In this document: piece by piece, positions 13,801 through 24,500 of the stretch
Numbering within the stretch: the first letter of the stretch is position 1
Layout of the letters: every line of letters begins with the position of its first letter
Assembly: GCF_949628215.1 (NCBI RefSeq)
Contig: NC_134288.1
Location: 9,307,682-9,371,681 of the forward strand
DNA length: 64,000 bases
DNA from: Phalacrocorax aristotelis
Lineage: Eukaryota > Chordata > Aves > Suliformes > Phalacrocoracidae
Direction of reading: 5' to 3'
The notes under the pieces: model-generated
What the model was told of the DNA's origin: nothing
Seen by the model: only the letters and a program-made list of their open reading frames with translations
Databases searched by the model: none
Made by a program: the position numbers and the translations under genes

Positions 13801-16800
13801 TTCTGTTTTGCTTTGATCAGCCACACTGCTAGCAGCAGTGGGGAAAACCCAAAATCTCTCAGCTTCCCTTTGGCTGTGTTGGTGTGGCAGTTCTGGGGTT
13901 TGCAGAGGAACCTGGCAGCGAAGTGCTGCAGATAGCCCTGCCCAGACGTGGCACCTGCAGTGGCAGCAAGCTGCTGGCGCCATTTCTCTTCCATCCCTGA
14001 GCTGGTGGGAAGCGGGCAGGGAGGCTCTGGGACCCACCAGCGCAGGTTCCAGCAGCGCAGCCCCAGGAAGGAGATGTTTATGGTGAACAAGCACTTTCTG
14101 CACAGAAATGGTTTCAAATACATGTGTCTGAGTTTTGCTCTGCTCAGGGATGTGGTATTTCAGCCTACCTGGGTCACTGTGGTCAAGTGTTGTGCTGCTG
14201 CTGAAATGAATTGGTATGAGAAATAATAATAAATCATAAGCAGATTTAGGGTCTTGTCTTTTCTTTCTGGGAAGAGACAAGTAGTTGACCAAAAGCATGC
14301 CCATGTGCTGCAGCTGACTCTCCCCACTCTCTTTAATGGTTTGTCTGTGTAAGTCCAGCCCAGGCAGGAGCAGTGCTAGGGGTAGGACAGGGACCTGCAC
14401 TGTGGAGCAGAGCTGAGCCGGGACCGAAACCACGGGGCTGGGCTGGTGGGCTGTTCCCTCCTGGGAGCTGCAAAATGGGTTCAGGCAGGCATAGAAAGGC
14501 TGTTTGAGTTGTAGCTCTACTTGATGGCCATGCTTTCAGAAGCATCTCTCCATGGTGTCTCCTGCACCTCTTGTGGTCTTGGAAAAGGGGGATGGCTTCC
14601 TGTGGGAGCACTTGCCATCTGGGTTTTATTATGTGTTTTTCTCTCACCGCTTGCCGGTGCCTCAGGTGTCTGGTTGGTTCAGTGTGTGTAAAAATGTGCC
14701 CATGTTTGCAGAGAAGGATGGAGGGCTTTGGAGAGGCAGTGGGATTTGAAAATTCCACAGAGTTGTACTTGTGTGCGCTCTGATTTATGGCAGTTTGTTC
14801 TATTCTTGATCCATCAACAAAGGCAAGTTAAAGGTCCTCAAGTCTAAAATGAGTTTACAGTCACTTCCTGGCAAGTCAGCATCTCTGGTGAGCTAAGATG
14901 TATTAATAACCTCTCCTCTACATGTAAACAGTCTCGTATTGCTTTGGCGCTTGGGCTAATGCTGAATTACAAATTCTCTTGTGCAAAGGATGCTGTAAAT
15001 ATTTAATTTATAATTTATTGCTCGCATGGCAAGAGTGCCAAAGAGTCTCATGGATGTAGCACAGTACAGCATTCAGGGATGTGTGCAGGAGAGCTGTCCC
15101 CAAGCTATGGCAGCCAATGGTGCTTGTTCTGCCTGGGGGAAGGACTGGTCATGCTCTTCTCTGTTTGTAAAGAACGACTGAGGTGTGTGGGGCAGACACC
15201 TGTGGGCTTGACCAGAGGTGCCTTAATTTGTTAGGCTCTGCAAACAGTCTGGAAAGGGGTGGTGGTTGCTGGATAATGGGGGAGAAACCAACCCTAAAGA
15301 GAGGCAAACCCCAGAGCCAAACCATAAATGCAGCATTTGGAGTCTCTTACGAGCTCATTTCTCGTCAAAGCAGCCTTGCTCTGCTGAGCCTCAGATGGAT
15401 GGGAGTGACCTTCAGAAATAGCTGTGCTAATGTTTATTTTATCAGGACCTAGCTTTGAACCAGAGAAGCTGCCGGTTATTTTTAAACTAGGCATTGAGCA
15501 GCTTGAAACCTGCCTCAGCAGAGCCGTGTGTAACAAATGCTCTTTAAAGTAAGGCTGTGCATCATTGCTGGCTCTGAGGAATGTTCCTGACAAGGGAAGG
15601 CAGTGCTGGGTTCATGCTGTTAACTCCTTCGGGCACTGCTGCTCCTTTGTGGCTCTCTGTGCTTCTGGGACTTGTGTCTCGGGGGTTGATGCTGCCAGAG
15701 CTGGGGACTGGTGTGGTCCCCACCGCTCACCCTCCTAGCTGCACGAGGAGGAGAGAATTCCCATCCCTGTCTCTCCTGGAGCTCCTGTCCGGTTCACACA
15801 CCACAGGGTGGACACTCTCAGTTTCTGTCCCTTGGGAGAGCTGCTGGTGGCAACTCCTCAGCCCTCCCGTGGGCTGGACCCTTCCTCCCCTCCGACATCC
15901 CCCCTGCAGCCCCGCAGTGGTCCCAGCCACCCAGCTGTGTTCTCTGGTTGCATACATGAAAAGCAGGATGGAGAGGTGTGGTGGTTAAACCTCCACAAGG
16001 TAAGGGGAGAAGGATCGTGTGGCCCTTCTGGAGGGTTGTTTCGAAAGATTTTGTTGGCCAAATAACCTGCTACCATGCACAAAGCCTGAGCCTGGCCGTG
16101 CCCACCCCAGCCCCTCACCTGGAGCAGAAGCCGAGGCTGCTGCCTGCCACTGGGCTGGGATGGTGCGTGGGCAGCTCCTGCCAGTCCTCCCTTGGGATGA
16201 GCAGAGCCAGGGCACTGGGATGTATGGCCATGGGCCCCCTGCCAGGCTCGGGAGAGGCAAACAGCCACATCTAGGACACTGCACATGGAGATTTTGTCTG
16301 ATGTTAAATATAAACAGAAAGTGAAGCCGGAGGACGAGTTGTCCTGGGTAGGAAATGTTGCAGCCAGGACACCTCAACAGCCACTGGCAGTGTTGGGGTG
16401 ATGGAGACCAGCTGCGCACTGAGCAGGGTCCCCTTGTGCTACAGACTGTCCCCCAGTTCGGGCAGGCAGTGCCCAGGTCAGGCAAGTCCCCTCTGCCTGG
16501 GGCTGCTGTGGATGTGGGAACCTGTGGCTGCAGCAGGAGACCACCCATTCTGTAATGGCCTTTCTGGTGTTTGTTTAGCAAGGTCAGGGAGGCTCTCACA
16601 ATGTTTGTGGGAAGAAAGCCTGAGGTTTGTATTCTGGTGTGGGAAGCGCTTATCTTCAGCAGTGTCTTGACCCCTGTTCCAGGCTTGAGACAGATCCTCC
16701 TCCTCCTCCCACATCCCTGTGCTCAGCCACCCCTTTTCCCTCTCTCCCAGGTTGGGTTTCTTGTGCTTCAGCTTCTGGGTCGTGCTTTCTCCAGCCGCAC

Positions 16801-17486
16801 CGGCAGCTACCATCAGGCAGCCCCAACAAGCGCCTGGGCATGCAAAACCTGTTCATTTAATTTCCTCTACGGGCTTTCTTTCCTGTTCTTTGTGCACAGT
16901 CCCTGGCATCATGCCATTCCTGTTACGGGAGAAATGCACCAGGAATGTGTGGTATCTGCATTAGCTTCTGGGGCTGCGCTGCCTTGGAGGCTGAGGCAGG
17001 TTTACCCGATGCTGTGGGTGCTGTCGAGTCATGGTGTGGGACCAGGAGAACTGCAGGGGTCACTGCGGGGCCCCGCGCTTGCTCTTTCCAGGTACAGCCC
17101 CTGAGCTGCAGAGCACCCTGAGAATGCTGGGCTTTGCTGGCTCCGCACCTCAGGGCGGAGGGAGGTGGCTGAAGCGGAGCTGACAGCATGGCTTTAGTGC
17201 AGCAAACATGGGCCACAGCAATAAACCCACAGCTTCAGTGCTGGCCTGAGGGTGAACATACCCTCCACCCACTGAGGTGCTGGGTGAGGAGCTGCTGGGC
17301 GCCTCTGTTCAGTAAGGATACTCAAGAAGAGCCGGGATGGCTTTAAAAGTGAAAAATAAAGTTTTCATTCAGTGCTTGCATAGTTAATTCACATCAAGGT
17401 AACATCCCATCCCTCACTGCAGTGTTTGCAGTGATGGGAACAATTATTAAGGTGAATACCCTGCTTTTAGCTGTGCAGTAGGGTTA
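10867..17486. other. intergenic DNA between convergent RPRD1B and TGM2
   Basis: No gene is supported here. GC content rises from AT-rich sequence near the RPRD1B end to GC-rich sequence by 15-17 kb. The longest open frame (minus strand, 13687-14433, 248 codons) has no recognisable domain, signal peptide or conserved motif. An AT-rich island lies near 14990-15025. The distal part of the TGM2 3'UTR could reach into the right end of this segment. Confidence 0.6.
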
Positions 17487-17771
17487 TACTGGTCTCTTCT
17501 CCCAGGTCACTAGTGATAGAACAAGAGGAAATGGCTTCCAGCTGCATCAGGGGGGGTTTAGTTTGGATATTAGGAAGAATTTCTTTACTGAGAGAGTGGT
17601 CAGATGTTGGGAGAGGCTGCCCAGAGAGGTGGTAGAGTCACCATCCCTGGAGGTATTTAAAAGATGTGTGGACATAGCACTTCAGGGCATGGCTTAGGAG
17701 GCATGGTAGTGTTGGGTTGATGGTTGTACTTGATGATCCTAGAGGTCTTTTCCAACCTTAATGATTCTGTA
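17487..17771 (+). mobile_element. CR1 LINE 3' fragment
   Basis: A 5'-truncated copy of the avian CR1 non-LTR retrotransposon in plus orientation. Hallmarks in order are the segment around TAGTGATAGAACAAGAGG, the block around TTAGGAAGAATTTCTTTACT, the CATCCCTGGAGGTATT block, and the 3' end TGATGATCCTAGAGG...TTTTCCAACCTT, closing with ATGATTCTGT. These are the usual 3'UTR landmarks of CR1. No reverse transcriptase is included, so the copy is dead. It lies about 590 bp downstream of the TGM2 stop and antisense to that gene. It is the clearest evidence that the DNA is avian. Confidence 0.93.
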
Positions 17772-18360
17772 AGCAGTATGTATTTATATAGCTACAAATA
17801 GATTTTTGTTGTATACAGCGTATAAACATCTTTATGCTCACAGTATACAATCTTTACCAAACTATGTTTAGAGAATTATAACAGCACGCATGAGCATGGC
17901 TGAGGTGCATTCAGTGCTAAAGTAGTTTGTTCTGCTGCTCAGTTTATGAAATCTGCTCTGCAGCCCAAGGCTGTCAGCGCTGCAGGAAGAGGAGGGGAAG
18001 GCCCACTGCCCAGCTGTGCTGGGCTCAGGGGGGCCCCTGCTGAGCCCAGGCTGGGGGACAGGCAGTCTGGGGCCGTTTCCACCCTGCAGGGTGAGGGAAA
18101 GGTGAAGCGAGTGGCTGCCACAGGAAGCCCCTGAATGCCCCCAGCCTGTCCCTCCTCCTGTCACTTCTGTCCCCACAGCACTGAGTGCTCTTGAGGAGGA
18201 ATGCAGCACTGCAGCTGCTGCATTGGGGTCACACTGGGCTTCTGCAGTTGTCCTTCCATGTGCTGCTGGGACTGTCTTGGGCTAAAGCAAGTGGTGGGGC
18301 TGGTGAGGCCCAAGCGGGTGGGGAGGCAGGGTTGCTGCGGTGGGGGGGCACGGAGGCTGC
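17772..18360 (-). other. TGM2: TGM2 3'UTR, proximal part
   Basis: Non-coding sequence following the TGM2 stop on the minus strand. It becomes AT-rich at about 17772-17880, as 3' ends often do. I see no AATAAA on the minus strand here, only weak variants (CATAAA and TATAAA types), and the next ATTAAA-type signal is near 16857 beyond the CR1 copy. The true 3' end is therefore unresolved. Confidence 0.5.
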
Positions 18361-18517
18361 TCACTTGGGCTGGGGTGCAATGATGACGTTGCGGTAGCCC
18401 TTCACTCCCATCAGCTTGTCGCTCTCGAAGTCCACCAGCAGCTTGCGCAGTCCCGCCTGGGATGGCACCAAATCCACCCTGAACTTGGCCTCTGCCTGCG
18501 GCTCCACAGGCTCCTCA
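18361..18517 (-). CDS. TGM2: TGM2 coding exon 13 with stop
   Basis: 157 coding nt encoding [20 protein letters not shown] to [12 protein letters not shown], closing with TGA at 18361-18363. The last residues are Pro-Lys, as in chicken TGM2 from memory. Confidence 0.97.
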
Positions 18518-21500
18518 CTGGGGGAGAGCAGGGGGTCAGTGGGGTAGACCCTCTCCCACCTGGTGACCCATTACCCTCCCTGTGCCTGTGGTGCTGCAAG
18601 ATGGCAGTGGGATCCTGGGAATCAGGGACCCCCAGTGGCATAGTCAAGCCCCCCCTCCCAGTGAGGTGTGGGGCAGAGATGCTCTGAGCCCCTGCAGGGA
18701 CTGGTGTGGCTCCAGCTCCTGCTGGGCCCATGGGCCCAGGGCTGCCCTCCCTGAGAAGGCTCCAGGCACAATAATCCGCCCCCGTCCCATTCCCAACAGC
18801 CCAACCAGGTAAAGAGAGGAAAAGCTCTTACAGCTCCTTGATCTGCTGCCCGTTGGTGAGGCCAGTGCCCTCCACCATGAATATGCAGTTGTTCAGGGGG
18901 ACCGTGAGGGGATTCACCAGGCTGATCTCTGCCACCAGCTTCCGATTCTGCATCGGCTCCCCTAAAATCTGCAAGGAGATGGGGTTGGACATCCAGCACT
19001 GCCCTGCCTGGGGGCTGCAGTGCTCTGCCTGGCCTGAAACTGGCAGGGCTGAGACAGGTCCTTGGCGATACAGCCCCACTTAGGGATGCAGGACCTGCTC
19101 CCCAAGCACCATGATGGGGTTGCCACAGCCCTAGGCCTCAGGTCACTGGGACCAAGCCCTGACGGTGATTGCAGCAACCCTCTGTGAATGGGAAATGTCC
19201 CCCCTTAACCTGCCCAGGACAGGGTGCTGGGCCCTTACCCTGATCTTGATCTCTGGATTCTGGATGTAGACATCCCTCATGGCCACAACAATGTCACCAG
19301 TCTGGTACTCAGTCAGGAGAGCCACCACCTTGATGAAGTTGTCGTGGGTCAGGTTCTCCCTGTACTCCTTGTACAGGACGCGCAGGGGCACACTCTTCTC
19401 TGGAAGGGGAAGCAGAGTGGAGTCAGGGCTCACCCCCTCCCCAGCCCAGTGCCTGTGGTCCTGTGCTGGCACCCAGCTGCTGCTGGGATGGTCTGGGCTC
19501 CCCAGGAGACGCTCCAGGCACCTTGCAAGGATGGGAAAGCCTTGAGGGAGCTGGGGTCCCTGCAGCACTGGGGGTAGTTCTGTGGGGAAGGGGCACCATG
19601 AGCCCACAAACAAGGCTGTGCCTGGGGGGTGTTAATCCTAATCGCTTCCCAAAGAAAACAGGTTATGTTTAGCTGTCAATCTCCAGATTGCTGGTGTTTC
19701 CCAAATGAGCTGTCGACACCTGCAGATAGTCACCCTGTGCCCAGCTGGGTCCTGGGGGTGCTGGTGCTGCTCCTGCCTGTACAGGGAAGCAGGGCTGCAA
19801 GCGCCTGGCTCAGGTTGGTGGGGAGGGACCTCGCAGCCTGACCAGGGCTCTGAAACCAAGTGTCAGAGTGATGTTCAGGGCATGGGGAGGGGAAGGAGCC
19901 ACATGCCAGGGCAGGACCCCAGGGATGTGCCTGCACTCAGGCCCTGGAGGGGCTGGTGCTGGCGGCAGGAGTAGCCTGGCTTCCTGGCAACTGCCCTTGC
20001 TCAGCTTTGAGTGTTGTTTATCCCAAAGCCCTTTCGAGCTGTCTTGTGCTGAGGAGGGAAGGAGGCTGAAGGCAACCAGCTGCAGGGCTGTCTTGGGGGA
20101 GGACCCTGGGGAGGCCATGACTGCTGGAAGTGAAGCCCAGTGTTCCTGGGGCAGGATGTGAAGTGCTGCAGCATTGGCTGAGGCTGTAGGGAAAGGGATG
20201 GGCCCTGCCCTGCTCCAGCTGGGCTCCCTGCACCAGCGCAGAGCACAGGGGCTCCCAAAAGGTTGCAGTGTGGGGTGTCCTGGGGTCTGTATTCCCAGGC
20301 AGGAGCTGGGGAAAGAATCTTCAGGAGCTTGTAACTAAAGCTTCAGAGAAAATGACGTTGGATTAACCTGTGGGCAGGAATGTTCAAGACCCTGAAGGCC
20401 AGCGGGGCTCCTCCAGCCAGCTGGGCAATGCATGGCCCCCGCAGGAGGCTTCAGAGCTGCTCTGCAGGCGCTGGTACCAGCCCATGCCAACATCACGGGG
20501 AGGGTGTGCCAGCACGAGCAAAGGCAGCGTCTCGCTTCCCTTCGCAGCAGTAAGAGCGGGCACGTTCGTTATTGTCTTAATGCAGGTCAACAAATAGCAG
20601 AGCCGAGTGCTGCATGTGCTACAGGCCCCGTTAGGAGAGCAGATCTTGGCAAAGATTAAAAATTAGGCTGTTCCAGCACAGCAGATGTCTTATGTTTCCA
20701 AGCCCTGAAGGGTCTGTGGAAAACTGACATAAATCAAAACGCGTGTTTAATTACTAGCAGTAATGCTGGTTTGTAACAAAGGCAAACAACAGTTCAGTGG
20801 TCCCCACCAGGAGAGCTCTGTGGTGAAACACTGTGAGCTGGTGTGCCTGCCTGAGGAGCTGCCAAGAGCTTCAGCATGCTGTGACCAGCCTGGGACCGTG
20901 CTATCGGAGCTGACCCAGGGTCAGGTCCCACTCTCCCTGCCTGTAGAAAAATCCTGCTGGAGAGACCAGCTTAGCCCAGCTCCAGCTTGTGAAGCGGAAT
21001 TGTTTGGAAGAGCAAGAGAGGGATGCAGACAAGTGCAGCAGAGCACCCTGGGATGACAGCCCTGAGATGCGCACAGCTTGCTCCCTCAGCATGATGGATA
21101 CAAAGGCAGTAACTTTTGTCCTGCTCTAAATGCCTTTCCAGCCCCCTGCCTGAGCAATGTTCCTTGTCCTTTCATCAAAGATTAAAAATCTGCAGTGGTA
21201 GATAAAAGAGGAGGAAGCCCCTGAAGGAGGCATTGCTCACCACGCAATGCCTTGTGACAGAGCTGCAGCTCGCACGGGCCCCTGCCATCCCGGGCCTTTG
21301 CCCACCGAGGCAGTTGCTGGTGAATGGCGGTGACATGGTGTGGGGCTGCTGGATGGATAAATGCCCTGGCACCAGCTCTGGGTGCTGGCTCTCCCTGCCG
21401 CTCAGCCCCAGGCTGTGCTTTAAAGCTGCCATTATTCCATGGGATTAAACAGAAACCTCCAGTTGCTGCCCAAGCCAGCCTGGAGTGTGCTGACCTGATG

Positions 21501-24500
21501 AACTGGTGGTGGTGGTGCACTGAGAGGGAATACAACGACGCCTGCAGTGGTGGGCTGTGCCAAGCTGGAGGAGCAAGGATGGGGAAGGCTGAAAGCTAAA
21601 CCTAGCCCTTGGCTCACACTGTGTTTTCAGGGAGGCTTGTGCTGACCTTGAGGTCCTGAGCAGGGCTGTGGGACTTTGTGACAAGCCTGTACCCCTTCCT
21701 GGGCCCCGTTCCCCACATCAACCCCCTGATAGGACGTGCCCAGCTCTTATTGTGGCTCAGCTGTTGAGTGTGCAGAGCAGGCAACCGCAACCAGGGTTTC
21801 CTCTCTGGAAAGCTGTTGGCACGGAGCCCAGACCTAGCAGCAGTGGCTCCCTCCTGCTGGCTGTAAGGGCTGCCCCAGCCGGAACAGGGGTGCTCTGCTG
21901 GGGGGACCCCACCCTGGCACCGTGGCCTCACCACAGACTCTGGAGGTGCAGCTGAAAACAGGAAAATTGCTGACCTGACCCCAGCCCTCACCAAAGCGTC
22001 CTTTCCTCGCTGACAGCAGGTCTCTTACCTTCCTGGGCTGTGAGGGTGACGTTGAGCAGGTCCTTCATGCCACACTGGGGCCCGATGGTGCCGTTGTAGC
22101 TGGCGGTTCGAGCACACAGCATGAGCCTGCAGACCCGCTCCGTCTCCGTGTTGTTGTTGATGACGGCAAAGACGTCGAAGTCACAGCCATTGTTTGCACC
22201 CTCTGACAGCTTGATCTTGAGGTGCAATCCCTCATCCTCCTCCCTGAGAGATTTTGTCTTGTGCTCTGCCTTCACAAACACTTCTCTCTCCTTTTCAGAC
22301 CCTGTAGTGCATGAAAAAAAATGTAGTTCCCAGGGGGCTACCAGGAGGCCATGGTCCAGGCTGCTTTGCTCTGATCCCTTGAGCCTTCCTGGTACAGTTG
22401 CTGAATTAATTAGTTGTTTCTCCACTCTGTTTCTCAACAGCCCCCCCCCACGGGGCATCTCTGCCCATGCTGCTTCTCCATACCCTCTGGGTACTTGTAG
22501 GTGTGGGTGATGTCCTCCCTGCTGTCCCTGCCCACGCTCTTGGTGCTTATGTTCTTCCCCACGACCGAGGAGTGGATGGTCTTCTTATGTGACCCATCAC
22601 GCTGCACTACCCAGTACACCACGTCAGCATTCACCTCCGCAAAGATGAAGGGGATGTCGTACTTCAGCTGCAGATCGCCCTCCTTGATGGCTCTGACAGG
22701 GGCTGGCCCGCAGCAGAAAACCCCTGCAGGGAGTGGAGCTGCTGTCACCACCCAAGGTTCAGCCACCACAGGGGCAAGATGTGGTCGTGGCAGGGGGAGA
22801 CCCTGCTGTGCTGGAGGTGGGGGATGGGACAGAGCACCCGCACTCTGCATGCCGTACCTTCGCTCTTCTCCTGGGGGGTTGGGTCCAGCACCTGCCACCC
22901 ATCATAGCCAGGTGCCAGGTCTGGACGAGCCATCCAGGACTCCACCCAGCAGTGGAAGTTCCTGCAAGGGAAGTCATGACATAGGGCCCTCAGCCTCCCC
23001 CAGCACCTGCTGGGCTCCAGGGAAGTGCTAGGGAAGGGGCAAACACTGCCCCAGGGGTGGGCAGGTTGGGGTCCTGCTGTGCTGCTCACCAGATCATGTC
23101 CTTGGAGTGCTGGACTTCCTCCCCCATCTCGTTGAGGTAGCGGTCGATGACCAGGTTGCCGTTGGTGTCATGGGCTGAGTAGTAGTTGGTCACCACTCGG
23201 CTGGGGATCCCCAGGCACCGCATGACTGTGGGGAGGCAGGGTGGGATGAGGCAGGGTGGGATGAGACAGGGTCCTGGCACCAGGGGTCCTGGGTTTGCAA
23301 GGCTCCTGTCCCAGGCAGCCCCAGGTTTGCACAGCCCCGGATTTCTATGGCTTCTGCCCTTCCCTTTCCCCCTCAAAGGGGTGCCCAGGGACTGATCCCC
23401 AGGACAAGCCAGTTCCTGCAGTTGCCATGGAACTTGGCGTGCCGCGGGTGGGATGGGTGGCACGCGGCACTGACAGTCTGCTGGGTTTTGATATTGCAGT
23501 AGGAAAAAGGCACAAAAGCATCTGCGAGTGCTTTTGAGGGAGTGCACGGGCAGCAGTGCACTGCAACCTCTTATTTAATCACACAGCTGCCTTTTGCTGC
23601 AAGCGGAGCTCCCTGGGGAACAGGGAGGTAGTTATAACGCTCAAAGGAAGACTATAAACTTCTGTAAGTAGCAAAAAATCCACTTTAGTTTTTTGCTATT
23701 TCTCTGCTCTAAAGGAGATCTTGTATATCTGTGATATATAAATGCACACGCGCACTCATACAACCCTGCAAGTGCAGCATTTTTCTGAGGGCATTTGCGA
23801 GCGTGCAAATGTGCGTATGCAGTTCTCAACAGAAGCAAGGCTGGAATTTTTCTTCCTTTGCCCCAGCCCAACTGCCCTGGTGGCAGTGAAATTATTTTGA
23901 TCTTAGTGGATTGATGACTTGACCTTAAAGCCACTTTCCTTCTGCTGTGCCATGCATCCAGCCCCTCCCTCTCTGCCTGGCCTGGCCAGTGAGACAGCAC
24001 TAATTGAAAAGTTCTTTCATTTTTATCCCTTTTCTATCATTTTTTTCCCATCATTTCCTGAAAAACTAGAATAACAGAGAGCTTAATTGCAAAGCAATCA
24101 TTTCAGGCTGATTGTAATCAGCCTCAGCGGTTCCCTCCTGCTGCAACACAGGGAGTGGGGTGGAGGACAGGGGGCCAGGGTGGGAGATGGGGGGGAAATG
24201 GGTGACCCCGTCATGCAGGGAAGGGGAGATGGGAGAGGTCTGCTCTCACCGGTACATGCCACAGCAGCGAAGACCCAGCACTGGCCGTACTTGACTGGCT
24301 GGCACCCAAATTTCTTCCACCTCTTAAGAATATCCACGCTCCCAATCCAGGCCATTGGGCTCATCCCATCTTCATAATGGTTGTCCCACCGCCCCGCCAG
24401 CACACCCCGGTCCTCATCGTTACAATTTACCTGCGGCATGACAAGGGGGACTGCAATGGATGGACTGGGCATGGAGGGGTGGGAGCAGGCTGGTGAGGGA

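Noticed and set aside
15581-16599. Overlapping open frames of 100-200 codons downstream of TGM2
   Set aside because: They occur on both strands of the same GC-rich DNA, have no motifs, and look like composition artefacts.
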